64,000 nucleotides of DNA from CADEDH01 sp050330635 (GTDB lineage Bacteria > Actinomycetota > Acidimicrobiia > Acidimicrobiales > SZUA-35), in the NCBI GenBank assembly GCA_050330635.1, contig JBHJNQ010000046.1:62001-126000 (forward strand). Reading direction: 5' to 3'. Within the stretch, counting starts at the first letter, position 1; the number at the start of each line of letters is the position of its first letter. Both the position numbers and the translations under genes were made by a program. The notes below the pieces were generated by a model that worked only from the letters and a program-made list of their open reading frames with translations, had not been told where the DNA came from and did no database searches. Below are positions 49,962 through 58,731 of this stretch, piece by piece.

Positions 49962-51099
49962 CGTCACCTCCCAGTCCGGCACCGCCGGTTCGCAGTCGCG
50001 GGTCGAGGGCCAGGTACAGGAAATCAACCATCACCAGGATGAGGATGTACAACGTGGCGATGACGAGGGTGCCGCCCTGCACGGCGATGAAATCCCGGGA
50101 GATGATGGCATTGAGCATGTAGCTGCCGACCCCGGGCAGAGTGAAGATGATCTCGGTGATGATCGCCCCCCCGATGAGGGCCCCCACGGTGAAGCCCATC
50201 ACCGTGACCAGGGTGAACATCGAGGGGCGGAGGGCGTGGCGCCACAGGATGCGGGGCGTCGACAGCCCCTTGGACCGGGCCAGGTCGATGAACGGGAGTC
50301 GGAGGGTGCCGATCATGTCGGACCGCAGGAGGCGCATGAACACGGCCGACTGGCCGAGCGCCAACGACAGCGAGGGCAGGATCATGTGCTTGAAGTGCTC
50401 GGGCACGCTCTGGCCCAGGGGCACATAGCGGGCCCCGGGCAGGATGTGGAGCCCGATGTCGGTACCGAACACGCTGAGGCCACCGATGGCCAGGAACAGG
50501 ACGAGGAAGATGGCGAGCACGAAGGGGGGCACGGCGAAGAAGCCGAGCATGACCGTGTTGATCGCACGGTCCTGGCGCTGGCCGTTGCGGTAGCCGGTGT
50601 AGACACCCATGGGGAGGGCGATGCAGGCGGCCAGCACCAACGAGTAGAGCATGAGCTGGAGAGTGGGGGTGATGGAGCGGGAAATGCCGTCGGCCACGTC
50701 CTCCCGCAACTGAACCGAGGTGCCGAGATCACCCATCACGGCGTCGCCCAACCAGTCGCCGTAGCGGTTGAAGAACGGCTGGTCGAGACCGAGCTCGGCG
50801 TTGACCCGGGCCACGGCGTCGGGGGTGGCGGCGGGACCGAGGATGTTGATGGCGGGATCGCCGGGGAGGCTGGCCATGAGGGAGAACACGATGAACGACA
50901 CGACCAGCATCACCGGGACGATCCCGAGGATGCGGCGGAGGGCGTAGCGCCCGTTGGTGATGAAGGCGGCGGTCGTGCCGATGATGACGACGAGGGCGAG
51001 TGTCCAGCTCACCGGCGGGCGGGTGAACCAGGCCCACACGATGACCGCCAGGATGGCGGCGGTGGCGAACCGGCTCGGGTTCTTCCTCAGTGCTCGCAT
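49954..51099 (-). CDS. Oligopeptide ABC importer permease (OppB/DppB type) with extra N-terminal helices
   Basis: This is a 381-residue permease; usual length is 305-330. Two additional hydrophobic segments (about 12-26 and 31-48) precede the canonical TM1 (L-R-R-I-L-G-I-V-P-V-M-L-V-V-S-F, about 54-69). The rest is standard: P-G-D-P-A, G-D-L-G-T-S, and coupling segment F-M-R-L-L-R-S-D-M-I-G-T-L-R-L-P-F-I-D-L-A-R-S-K-G shown here in short. The start ATG is clear and 102 bp after the binding-protein gene. Confidence 0.92.
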   Translation of the reverse strand: MRALRKNPSRFATAAILAVIVWAWFTRPPVSWTLALVVIIGTTAAFITNGRYALRRILGIVPVMLVVSFIVFSLMASLPGDPAINILGPAATPDAVARVNAELGLDQPFFNRYGDWLGDAVMGDLGTSVQLREDVADGISRSITPTLQLMLYSLVLAACIALPMGVYTGYRNGQRQDRAINTVMLGFFAVPPFVLAIFLVLFLAIGGLSVFGTDIGLHILPGARYVPLGQSVPEHFKHMILPSLSLALGQSAVFMRLLRSDMIGTLRLPFIDLARSKGLSTPRILWRHALRPSMFTLVTVMGFTVGALIGGAIITEIIFTLPGVGSYMLNAIISRDFIAVQGGTLVIATLYILILVMVDFLYLALDPRLRTGGAGLGGDGG

Positions 51100-51200
51100 C
51101 GTGTCGCTCTCAAACCCCGCTCGTGCGATCCGACCGGGTGAGCCCCGCCCGCCGGGGCGGGGCTCACCAATGGTCTACTGGTCGGTCCGTCTGACCGACC

Positions 51201-53096
51201 TCAGCCCTGGCAGTCGCCCTCCTGGCACCACATCTGGGCCAGGTGATGCTTGCCGGCGATGACCGGGAAGCTCTCGCCGTGGTCGGGAATCACCAGGTTG
51301 GTGATGTTCTGGACCCGGGGATTGGCCACGATGCCCCACACCGTCCAGACGTACCAGAAGTTCCAGACGTTCTCCCCGAACAGCCGGTTGACCGTTTCGG
51401 CCGCCTCCTGACGGGCCGCAGGGTCCGGGTTCTGACGGATGATTTCGAAGGCGGCGTCCATCTCCGGGTCCTGGAACCGGCCGAAGTTCAGGGCCAGCTC
51501 GGGCACGTCGGGGGCGATGGGGCTGGCCGTGGCCGAGTTCCACCAGTACCACTGCTCGGTGGGATCGACCCCGGCGTGGTTGCGCCAGCCCTGGGCCTGG
51601 AACGTGCCGGCCAGGGCCAGGCCGATGTACTGGCCCTGCTCGATGGGGGTGATCGACACGTCGACCTCATCGCCGAAGGCGTCGGTCCACAGCGAGGCCG
51701 TCAGCTCGTTGGTCTCGACGTTGAAGGCGTCGTTGGTGGTGTTGAACGAGAAAGCGACCGGGACGGTTCCATGGTCCTCCTTGCAGGTCTCCCACTCGGT
51801 GGCCGCAGCCTCGAGATCGAAGGTCGGGTACCCCGAGTCCTCGAGGTAGCCGATCGAGCCCGGCGGGAACGGTCCGTTGGCGACAGCGGCGATGCCCGCC
51901 CATCGCTCGGCCGCCACCCGCTCCTGATCGATGGCGTGGGCCAGGGCCCTACGGCAGCTCAGGTGGATCAGCGGGTTCGACGAGTTCAGGTCGCCCGGGT
52001 CCATGGCCAGGGTGTCGAGGCCCCGCACGGCGGCCAGGGTTGGGTTATCTCCCTGAGCGGTGTTGAGAATGATGTGGCTGGTCTCGCCGAAGTCGTTGGC
52101 CTGCAGCAGCTTGAAGTCGGGATCGCCCTCGTATTTGGCGATCTCGTCGGCGTTGGCGGTGTGGATGATGTCGAACTGGCCCGACTTGAGACCGTTCGAC
52201 CGGCCCTGGATGTCGACCGCCACCACGAACTCGACCTCGTCGAGGTAGGGGAGGCCCTCACCGGTCACCGAGTTCGGCCCGTCGCCCCGCCAGTAGTCCT
52301 CGTTGCGGGAGGCGATGAAGCTGTTGCCGTTGCCCGGGGTGTAGGACTCGAACTTGAACGCCCCGAGGCCGACGGGCGACGACGGGTCGCCGGTGAGGTC
52401 GAGGGCGGCGGCCTCCTCCTCGGTGATGATGGGCGGCGAGTTCAGCGGGTTGTTGGCCAGCGTCGCCATCCAGGTGGGCGAGAACATCTGACCGCAAACC
52501 TCGGCCCGCAGCGCCCTGGGGCCCAGGGCCTCCGGGGTCGAGTAGGTCATCGTGACCGTCTGGCCCTCGGCCTCGACCTCGGACAAGCCGAGGAAGGCCG
52601 GGCCCGTGAGGGGGCTGAACCGGCAGGTGTCGATGTTGTACTTGACGGCCGCACCGTCGAGCGGGGTGCCGTCGTGGAAGGTGATGCCCTCCTTGATGGT
52701 CATCGTCCAGACGGTGAAGTCGTCGTTGGGCTCGACCGTGTCGACCAGGTAGGGCTGGATCTCGCCGGTGTCGTCGGTGATGAACAGTGAGTCGCTGATG
52801 GCCCGGAATATCATGCGACAGCTGATGGCGCACGAGGTGGCGTAGTGGACCCACGGATTGGCCGAGTCGGCCTCGATGCCGTAGACGAGCCGGCCACCCC
52901 GGACGGGGTCACCCGCCGACACGGTGTCGTCGCCGGTGGCTTCGTTGGCCTCCCGGTCGGCCTCGACCTGTTGTTGCTGTTCGTCGTCCTGGCCGGTCGT
53001 GACGTCGGAGCCGCTTTCGTCGTCGCCGCTCCCGCAAGCGGCGGCCACGAGCATGAGCGCCAGTAGCAGAGCCAGAATCCTGACCGCACGAGTCAT
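51201..53096 (-). CDS. Oligopeptide ABC importer substrate-binding lipoprotein
   Basis: This is a 631-residue SBP_bac_5-family protein. The signal peptide R-I-L-A-L-L-L-A-L-M-L-V-A-A-A ends at lipobox cysteine C21. An acidic Gln/Asp/Glu-rich linker (22-60) precedes the binding domain. Family blocks include G-G-R-L-V-Y-G-I, W-T-M-T-I-K-E-G-I-T-F-H-D-G-T-P-L (about 140-156) and L-S-C-R-R-A-L-A-H-A-I-D near 378. ATG 53096 has GGAGGA at ideal distance. The much longer frame to 54086 is antisense to the GNAT-CBS gene. It heads the operon and binds peptides or similar solutes. Confidence 0.95.
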   Translation of the reverse strand: MTRAVRILALLLALMLVAAACGSGDDESGSDVTTGQDDEQQQQVEADREANEATGDDTVSAGDPVRGGRLVYGIEADSANPWVHYATSCAISCRMIFRAISDSLFITDDTGEIQPYLVDTVEPNDDFTVWTMTIKEGITFHDGTPLDGAAVKYNIDTCRFSPLTGPAFLGLSEVEAEGQTVTMTYSTPEALGPRALRAEVCGQMFSPTWMATLANNPLNSPPIITEEEAAALDLTGDPSSPVGLGAFKFESYTPGNGNSFIASRNEDYWRGDGPNSVTGEGLPYLDEVEFVVAVDIQGRSNGLKSGQFDIIHTANADEIAKYEGDPDFKLLQANDFGETSHIILNTAQGDNPTLAAVRGLDTLAMDPGDLNSSNPLIHLSCRRALAHAIDQERVAAERWAGIAAVANGPFPPGSIGYLEDSGYPTFDLEAAATEWETCKEDHGTVPVAFSFNTTNDAFNVETNELTASLWTDAFGDEVDVSITPIEQGQYIGLALAGTFQAQGWRNHAGVDPTEQWYWWNSATASPIAPDVPELALNFGRFQDPEMDAAFEIIRQNPDPAARQEAAETVNRLFGENVWNFWYVWTVWGIVANPRVQNITNLVIPDHGESFPVIAGKHHLAQMWCQEGDCQG

Positions 53097-53174
53097 TAGA
53101 AAGGTGTCCTCCCCCTGGGTTTGTTCGTTGTACGGTCCCAGAGAACCGCCTGTGACGCAAGTCTCAGATCGATG

Positions 53175-53203
53175 AACGTTAGACCCGGGCGGGCACGATT
53201 TCA
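53175..53203 (-). promoter_or_regulatory. Promoter of the oligopeptide importer operon
   Basis: On the minus strand TTGAAA (53203-53198) and TAACGT (53180-53175) are separated by 17 nt. The start would be near 53168, giving a 5' UTR of about 70 nt before the ATG at 53096. The -35 hexamer overlaps the stop codon of the upstream GNAT-CBS gene, so the importer has its own promoter. No operator symmetry is obvious. Confidence 0.5.
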
Positions 53204-54070
53204 AGCCTTGGTGCCAGGTGCCTGGTCGGACCACCGCTCGGCCCGCCGGAGTTGATGGAGGATGATGTCGCCGAGACTGACGATTCCCGTCAGCCGGCCC
53301 GTCTCGACGATGGGGAGGTGGCGGACCCGGCACGTGGTCATCAGGTCCATGACGGTGGCGATGCTGTCGCCCGAGGTGCACGTGACCACATCGGTGGTGG
53401 TCACATCGCCGACCTTCCCGTCGAGGAACGCCGCCCCCTCGGTGTCGATGCCGACGAGGATGTCGCGCTCGGAGAGGATGCCCTCCACCCGGGCCCCGTC
53501 GGACGAGGCGACGAGGGCACCGATGCGGTGCCGGTTCAGCTCCGCCACGGCCTGGCGCACCGTGGCCGACGGCTCGATCGTGACCACCCCGGCGTCCCGG
53601 TCGGAGGTGAGTGCGCCCACCGTGTCGTCGCTGTCGGCCCCGGTGCGGCGGGCGGCCCGGATCACATCGACGGCCGTGGCCCAGATGCCACCCCGGGCCG
53701 AGTCGCGCCGGAAGCCGAGGCGCTGGTAGTAGTCGACGACACGGTCGAGGTCGAGTTCGGCCAACGGGTCGATCTGCACCACCGCACCCGGCACAGCCCG
53801 ACGGACCGCCTCGACCAGGAGGCGCTCGCCCAGGCCCCGGCTGCGGTGGGCGGGTACCACGAGGTGCTCCCACACCAGCAGGCCGTCCTCCCGTTCGTCG
53901 GTGGCGGCGATGTAGCCCACGGCGGTGTTGTCGACCCAGGCCACGAGGATGAGATCGCCCGGCTCGGCGTCTCGGGCGGCGAAGAGGTACTCGCGTTCCG
54001 CCTCGGCCGACTCGTGCAGCGCTGCCAGCACGTCGCTCGGGCGGGATTCGGTGATGATGACGTCCTGCAT
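53201..54070 (-). CDS. GNAT acetyltransferase fused to CBS-domain pair
   Basis: This is a 289-residue fusion. Residues 1-140 are a GNAT domain: V-V-P-A-H-R-S-R-G-L-G-E-R-L-L (about 70-84, acetyl-CoA loop) and V-V-D-Y-Y-Q-R-L-G-F-R (about 113-123). Residues 155-280 are two CBS motifs: V-R-Q-A-V-A-E-L-N-R-H-R-I-G-A-L-V near 172 and V-M-D-L-M-T-T-C-R-V-R-H-L-P-I-V near 238. CBS pairs sense adenine nucleotides, so acetylation may be gated by energy state, as in cAMP- or ADP-regulated acetyltransferases. ATG 54070 chosen; an upstream in-frame ATG is not conserved. Confidence 0.85.
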   Translation of the reverse strand: MQDVIITESRPSDVLAALHESAEAEREYLFAARDAEPGDLILVAWVDNTAVGYIAATDEREDGLLVWEHLVVPAHRSRGLGERLLVEAVRRAVPGAVVQIDPLAELDLDRVVDYYQRLGFRRDSARGGIWATAVDVIRAARRTGADSDDTVGALTSDRDAGVVTIEPSATVRQAVAELNRHRIGALVASSDGARVEGILSERDILVGIDTEGAAFLDGKVGDVTTTDVVTCTSGDSIATVMDLMTTCRVRHLPIVETGRLTGIVSLGDIILHQLRRAERWSDQAPGTKA

Positions 54071-54182
54071 GTCGCGACCGTAGCAACGTCGTCCCACCGC
54101 CGTCCCGACCACCCCGGTCGAATCGGTCCGGGCTTTTCCGGTGGATCGGCGCTGCGGGCCGGACCCGAGGGGCGTGAGGCGG

Positions 54183-55469
54183 TCAGTTCCGCTCGAGCTC
54201 GGCGGCGGCTATCGGGTCGGGCCGGAGCCGGAGGAGGAACACGGAGCCGGCGGCGGCGACGGCGACCACGGCGGCGATCGGCACCGTGTTGGTGGTGGTG
54301 GCGTCGGCCAGGTAAGCGACGAGGACCGGGAACGTCAGACTGCCGACGGCGGCGGCGAGGTAGACCCAGCCGAGCACCACGGCCAGGCCCCGCACCCCGA
54401 ACAGGTGGGCCGACACCTCGCCCATGAGCGCCACGTAGCCCCCGTAGGCCACCCCCAACAGGATGGCGTAGGTCACGAGCAGGGCGTAGTTGGCCCCGGC
54501 CACCAGGAGCACGGCGAACGCCACGGGCTGACCGAAGAAGCAGGCCTGCAGCATCCGGACGGGGCCGACGCGACCCGACAGACCGGTGAGGAACAGCCGG
54601 CCGACGATGCTGGAGGCGCCGATGAGCCCCACCAGGAGGGCGGCCCGGGCCGAGCTGATCCCGGCGTCGGTGGCGAACAGCACGGTGAAGACGAACGCCG
54701 ACGACTGACAGGCCGAGGCCATGGCCGAGCCGATGGCGAGCCTCCGGAACGAGGCGGTGGCCATCACGGCCCGCAGATGGCGGCCGGCCCGTAGCGGCCG
54801 ACCGACCGGGGGCCGCTCGACGAGGAGGCCGCCGAGCCCGAACGTCACGGCGCAGACAACGGCCAGAACCACATAGGTCTGGCGCCAGCCGTTGCGCTCG
54901 ATGAGGTGGTTGGCCAGCGGAACGAGGATGAGGGTGCCGAGCCCGTTGCCGGTGGCCGCCACCCCCTGGGCGATGGCCCGGTACCGGTCGAACCAGCCGG
55001 CGACGGCGGCGAACAGGGGGGCGATGAAGAGGCCGCCGCCGAGCCCGGCGCCGAGCCCGTAGGTGAGGTAGCCGTGCCACAGGACGTCGACCCGGCTGGT
55101 GAGGAACAGGCCACCGCTGAACATGAGACCGCCCACCCACACCAGCGGCCGGGGCCCGTAGCGGTCGGCGAGGAAGCCCGACCCGGCGCCGGCGCCGAAG
55201 AAGAGGAACAGGGTGATGCCGAACACGAGCGACGTGGGGCCGAGACCGCTGTCGAACTCGTCGGCCATGGCCTCGAAGAAGGTGCCGAAGGTGTAGATGG
55301 TGCCGAACGCCACACCGTTGGTCACCGCCGCCACCACGGCCACCTTCCAGGCCCGGACGGAGTCGAGGCCGACGAGCTTCTCGGGCGGCGGCGGGACGAG
55401 GCCACCGGTACCCACGCTCGTCTCGTCCACGGCGCCGATGGTGCCACGACGCCGAGCCCGGAACGTCAT
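54183..55469 (-). CDS. MFS transporter, monocarboxylate/OxlT-like
   Basis: This is a 428-residue, 12-helix carrier. TM1 has N-G-V-A-F-G-T-I-Y-T-F-G-T-F-F, a pattern of the monocarboxylate/oxalate-formate (MCT-like) group. The loop 2-3 motif is G-F-L-A-D-R-Y-G-P-R. It probably moves a carboxylate by H+ symport or antiport. Start uncertain: ATG 55469, or the GTG at 55430. It is upstream of and codirectional with the GNAT-CBS gene (112-bp gap) and divergent from the lipoprotein gene. Confidence 0.88.
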   Translation of the reverse strand: MTFRARRRGTIGAVDETSVGTGGLVPPPPEKLVGLDSVRAWKVAVVAAVTNGVAFGTIYTFGTFFEAMADEFDSGLGPTSLVFGITLFLFFGAGAGSGFLADRYGPRPLVWVGGLMFSGGLFLTSRVDVLWHGYLTYGLGAGLGGGLFIAPLFAAVAGWFDRYRAIAQGVAATGNGLGTLILVPLANHLIERNGWRQTYVVLAVVCAVTFGLGGLLVERPPVGRPLRAGRHLRAVMATASFRRLAIGSAMASACQSSAFVFTVLFATDAGISSARAALLVGLIGASSIVGRLFLTGLSGRVGPVRMLQACFFGQPVAFAVLLVAGANYALLVTYAILLGVAYGGYVALMGEVSAHLFGVRGLAVVLGWVYLAAAVGSLTFPVLVAYLADATTTNTVPIAAVVAVAAAGSVFLLRLRPDPIAAAELERN

Positions 55470-55595
55470 CTGCGCCCGGTCCTGGTCCTCGCGGCGCAGG
55501 GGCCACCGTCGGGACCCTGCCACCGGCGGCGGTCCCCTACCGGTTATCGTTGCCCCCTCGCACCCTGGCGACCACCCCAGACGGAGGGATCACCC

Positions 55596-56231
55596 GTGAC
55601 TATGAAGATCGTGCTGACCGCGCTCGCGCTGCTGGTGGCGGCGTGCGGTTCAGGCGACGGCGACGACGCCGCCGAAGCCGCCGACGACGCCAGCACCACG
55701 GTCGCCGACTCGGCCGCCGACGACGAGCCGACCGACACCAGCGCCGACGACACGTCGACCACGGCAACCGACGACGACTCGACCGAGACGACCGCAGGGG
55801 ATGCCGCCGGCGCCGACGAGGGGATCGGACCGCTCCTCAGCACCGTGTTCGCCGGAGCCGGCGTCGAGCCGAGCGAGGAGACCGTCCAGTGCATCCAGGA
55901 ACGGGGCGCCGACCTCGACGTCAATCCCCTGGAGGCCACGGAGAAGGAGGTCGCCACCGCCACAGTGACCGCCTTCGCCTGCGCCGCCGATGAGTTGGCG
56001 CCGCTGATCGCGGCCGACACCACGCCTCCGGAGGGCACCGATGTCGCCGATGTCGAGTGTGTGATCGCCGAGACCTTCCGTTACTTCGGTGACATCCCAC
56101 CCGACGAGGCGATCGCCGCCCTCGACGCCGACACCGTGCCCCAGGAGTTCCGTGACGCGGTGCTACCGGTGGCCGAGGCCGCCTGTGGCCTCGACGCCGA
56201 TCAGGTCGAGGCCATCTTCGACGCCAACTGA
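55596..56231 (+). CDS. Small secreted lipoprotein with acidic linker
   Basis: This is a 211-residue protein. The signal peptide K-I-V-L-T-A-L-A-L-L-V-A-A ends at lipobox C17. Residues 18-78 are a low-complexity Asp/Thr/Ala/Ser linker. The C-terminal domain (80-211) is helical with four to five cysteines (T-V-Q-C-I-Q, A-F-A-C-A-A, V-E-C-V-I, A-A-C-G-L) that could form disulfides. I do not recognise the domain. RBS GGAGGGA at 55583-55589 favours the GTG at 55596 over the ATG two codons on. It is a single-gene unit. Confidence 0.75.
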   Translation: MTMKIVLTALALLVAACGSGDGDDAAEAADDASTTVADSAADDEPTDTSADDTSTTATDDDSTETTAGDAAGADEGIGPLLSTVFAGAGVEPSEETVQCIQERGADLDVNPLEATEKEVATATVTAFACAADELAPLIAADTTPPEGTDVADVECVIAETFRYFGDIPPDEAIAALDADTVPQEFRDAVLPVAEAACGLDADQVEAIFDAN

Positions 56232-56292
56232 CATCCCCGGCTTGCCGCCAGGCGATGGCGGGCCCGACCCCCGGTTGGATCCCCCGTGTCGC

Positions 56293-56324
56293 CCTCTCGA
56301 GAGGTGGCGACATGGGGAATTCCC
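56293..56324. other. Two short palindromes upstream of the phasin promoter
   Basis: CCTCTCGAGAGG (56293-56304) and GGGAATTCCC (56315-56324) are perfect palindromes 10 bp apart, ending 11 bp before the -35 of the phasin promoter. They could be operators for the XRE regulator encoded two genes on, or a weak hairpin after the lipoprotein gene (no T-run). Confidence 0.35.
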
Positions 56325-56334
56325 GTTCAGGGGA

Positions 56335-56363
56335 TTGTGTTTGCTACGACCGCTGCGTAGTAT
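56335..56363 (+). promoter_or_regulatory. Promoter of the phasin-like/XRE/acyl-CoA-synthetase operon
   Basis: TTGTGT (56335-56340), a 17-nt spacer and TAGTAT (56358-56363) form a good housekeeping-type promoter in a locally AT-richer patch. The start would be near 56370, some 33 nt before the ATG at 56403, with GGAGG at 56391-56395. Confidence 0.6.
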
Positions 56364-56402
56364 ATCCAGCAACACCAGATGCAGCCCGTTGGAGGCACAG
56401 CA

Positions 56403-56678
56403 ATGACCATGATCGATTCGATCCGCGAGATGCAGACCCGCTCCCTCGACGGAATGAAGTCCGCCCAGGAGCAGCTCGTTTCCTACAACGAGCGGATGGC
56501 CGACACCGTCCTCGGCGCCATGCCCGACTGGGACTCCCCCTTCTCCCAGTACCTCCCGAAGCCCTCGGAGATGGTCGACGCTTACTACACGTTCCTCGGC
56601 GAGCTCTACGAGGCCAACAAGGAGTTCGCCTCGCGGGTCGCCGCCGCCTGGGAGAAGCCCGAGGACAGCGAGAGCTGA
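56403..56678 (+). CDS. Small phasin-like helical protein
   Basis: This is a 91-residue protein with no signal or membrane segment. Two amphipathic helices (about 3-40, S-I-R-E-M-Q-T-R-S-L-D-G-M-K-S-A-Q; and 55-82, V-D-A-Y-Y-T-F-L-G-E-L-Y-E-A-N-K-E-F) are separated by a Pro-rich turn. Layout and composition are those of actinobacterial phasin-type proteins that coat polyhydroxyalkanoate or lipid granules. Own promoter and strong RBS suggest high expression. Followed by an XRE regulator, as in some phasin operons. The call is by pattern only. Confidence 0.6.
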   Translation: MTMIDSIREMQTRSLDGMKSAQEQLVSYNERMADTVLGAMPDWDSPFSQYLPKPSEMVDAYYTFLGELYEANKEFASRVAAAWEKPEDSES

Positions 56679-56706
56679 GCTCCGGAGAGCTGAGCCTCGG
56701 GACCCG

Positions 56707-57156
56707 GTGACCAACGACGGCGCCAGGAAGAGGAAGAAGCCCGGCTCCAGGCCGCCGTACCCCGGCCTGGAGCAGATGGGCGAGTTCATCCGCGCCCAGC
56801 GCAAGATGATGGAGCTGAGCCAGCGGGAGCTGGCCAAGCTCACCGAGCTGTCCGACCCCTACGTCAGCCAGCTGGAACGGGGCCTCCACGAGCCCTCGGT
56901 CCGGGTACTGAAGTCGCTCGCCACCGCGCTCAACGTGCGAGCCGAGACGCTGCTGGCCTATGCCGGGCTCCTCGACCCCGATCAGGCCGGCACCCCCACG
57001 GTGGTCGAGGCCGTCCAGGCCGACCCCCATCTCACGCCCGACCAGAAACAGACGCTGCTCGGCGTCTACCGCAACTTCAGGGGCGCAACGGGCGGCGTCC
57101 CCGCCACCGAGCCGGCGGTCGAGTCCGTCAGCGACGACGAGGCAGGTCGGGAATGA
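56707..57156 (+). CDS. XRE-family transcriptional regulator
   Basis: This is a 149-residue protein. A basic N-terminal tail (1-20) precedes the helix-turn-helix (about 24-85): F-I-R-A-Q-R-K-M-M-E-L-S-Q-R-E-L-A-K, then S-D-P-Y-V-S-Q-L-E-R-G as recognition helix, then L-K-S-L-A-T-A-L-N-V. The C-terminal tail includes L-T-P-D-Q-K-Q-T-L-L-G-V-Y-R-N-F, similar to the tail of regulators paired with phasin genes. GTG start. The stop overlaps the next ATG by 4 bp. Likely regulates its own operon via 56293-56324. Confidence 0.88.
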   Translation: MTNDGARKRKKPGSRPPYPGLEQMGEFIRAQRKMMELSQRELAKLTELSDPYVSQLERGLHEPSVRVLKSLATALNVRAETLLAYAGLLDPDQAGTPTVVEAVQADPHLTPDQKQTLLGVYRNFRGATGGVPATEPAVESVSDDEAGRE

Positions 57157-58721
57157 GCTCGCTCGCCGACGACATCCGGGCCGCCCTCCGCCTGGGCGCC
57201 GCCGACCCGTTCCTCACCACCGCCCGCCTCTCCGCCACCGCCCAATGGGGCCCCGGCATCGGGGCCATGGTGGCTGCCGCCGCCCTCCGCTTCCCGACCC
57301 GCCCCGCCATCGTCGACGGCCAGGGTTCGATCCAGTACTGCCAGCTCGACAGGCGCGCTACCAACCTCGCCGCCCTCCTCCGCCGGAACGACGAGGGGAC
57401 GGTCGCCATCCTGTGCCGCAACCACCGGGGCTTCGTCCTCGGCCAGGTGGCGGCGGAACGGGCCGGACGCGACGTGGTGCTGATGTCGACCGCCCTTCCC
57501 GCCTCCAAGCTCCGGGAGGTGCTCGACCGGGAACAGGTGGCGACCCTGATCGCCGACGACGAGTTCGTTCCCCTGATCGAGCAGTGCGGCGCCGACGTCG
57601 ACGTACTACCGGCCGAGGGAGACGGGCCCGACTCGATCTGGGCCCTGAGCGCCACCTCCCGACTCTGCGCCCTACCCCGCCGCCGGTCGCGCCTGGTCCT
57701 CCTCACGTCGGGAACCACCGGGCCCCCGAAGGGGGCCCGCCGCCACAACCGGGCCCCCCGGGCTCGCGATGCCAGCCTGCTGGCCAGCATCCCCTACCAG
57801 CTCGGCGACACCTTCCTCGTCGCCCCGCCCCTGTTCCACGCATGGGGCCTCAGTCAGGCGACGGTGGCGATGGCCACCGCCTCCACCCTCGTCCTGCGGC
57901 GCCGGTTCGACGCCGCCGATGTCGTCGACCTGCTCCGGCACCAGCATGTCGACGTGTTGGCCGTGGTACCGCTCATGTTGCGCCGCATCCTCACTAAAGC
58001 GGATGGCGTCGATGGCCTCCACGCTCCCCGCATCGTGGCCTCGAGCGGCAACGTGCTGCAGGGCAGTCTGGCCGTGGCCTGGATGGACCGTTTCGGTGAC
58101 CATCTCTACAACCTCTACGGTTCGACCGAGGCCGCCATCGGCACCATCGCCGGCCCCGACGAGCTTCGACGCTTCCCCGGTACGGTCGGCCGCCCGCCGC
58201 GGGGCGTGACCCTCTCGATTCTCGACGAGCGGGGTATGCCGGTGCCGGTGGGTCGGTCCGGCCGGGTCCACCTCAGCAACTCGATGCAGTTCAGCGGCTA
58301 CACCGACGGCAGCGACGGCGACCGTGCCGGCACGCTGCTCGCCACCGGCGACCTCGGCTACGTCGATGTCGAGGGCAACCTCCACGTCAACGGTCGGGCC
58401 AACGACATGATCGTCACCGGCGGCGAGAACGTCTTCCCCAGCATGGTCGAGGAGGTGCTCGAGCAGCTCCCGAGCATCGACGTGTCGGCCGTCGTCGGGG
58501 TCGAGGACGAGGAGTACGGCCAACGGGTGGTGGCGTTCGTCGTGCCCCACGATCGGCGACGATCGCTCGACATCGAGGCGGTGCGGTCGGCGGTGGCGGC
58601 CGAGCTGCCGGCGTTCATGGTCCCCCGGGAGATCGTGACCGTGGAGGCGTTGCCCATGACGACCACCGGCAAGGTGATCCGCCATCGCCTCGCCACCCTG
58701 GGCGACGCCGCCCGCTACTGA
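57153..58721 (+). CDS. Acyl-CoA synthetase (AMP-forming, FadD-like)
   Basis: This is a 522-residue ANL-superfamily ligase that activates a carboxylic acid to acyl-CoA through acyl-AMP. Motifs: P-loop L-L-T-S-G-T-T-G-P-P-K-G (about 184-195), L-Y-G-S-T-E-A-A near 326, A-T-G-D-L-G-Y near 393, hinge G-R-A-N-D-M-I-V-T-G-G-E-N-V near 412, and catalytic K in T-T-T-G-K-V-I-R-H near 509. Translation is coupled to the XRE gene. Chain length preference unknown. Close to mycobacterial FadD2/FadD12-like proteins in style. Confidence 0.92.
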   Translation: MSSLADDIRAALRLGAADPFLTTARLSATAQWGPGIGAMVAAAALRFPTRPAIVDGQGSIQYCQLDRRATNLAALLRRNDEGTVAILCRNHRGFVLGQVAAERAGRDVVLMSTALPASKLREVLDREQVATLIADDEFVPLIEQCGADVDVLPAEGDGPDSIWALSATSRLCALPRRRSRLVLLTSGTTGPPKGARRHNRAPRARDASLLASIPYQLGDTFLVAPPLFHAWGLSQATVAMATASTLVLRRRFDAADVVDLLRHQHVDVLAVVPLMLRRILTKADGVDGLHAPRIVASSGNVLQGSLAVAWMDRFGDHLYNLYGSTEAAIGTIAGPDELRRFPGTVGRPPRGVTLSILDERGMPVPVGRSGRVHLSNSMQFSGYTDGSDGDRAGTLLATGDLGYVDVEGNLHVNGRANDMIVTGGENVFPSMVEEVLEQLPSIDVSAVVGVEDEEYGQRVVAFVVPHDRRRSLDIEAVRSAVAAELPAFMVPREIVTVEALPMTTTGKVIRHRLATLGDAARY

Positions 58722-58731
58722 GGACCCGTCG

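Noticed and set aside
53097..54086. 330-codon N-terminal extension of the peptide-binding protein
   Set aside because: The extension is antisense-phase sequence of the GNAT-CBS gene; the lipoprotein signal peptide and RBS fix the start at 53096.
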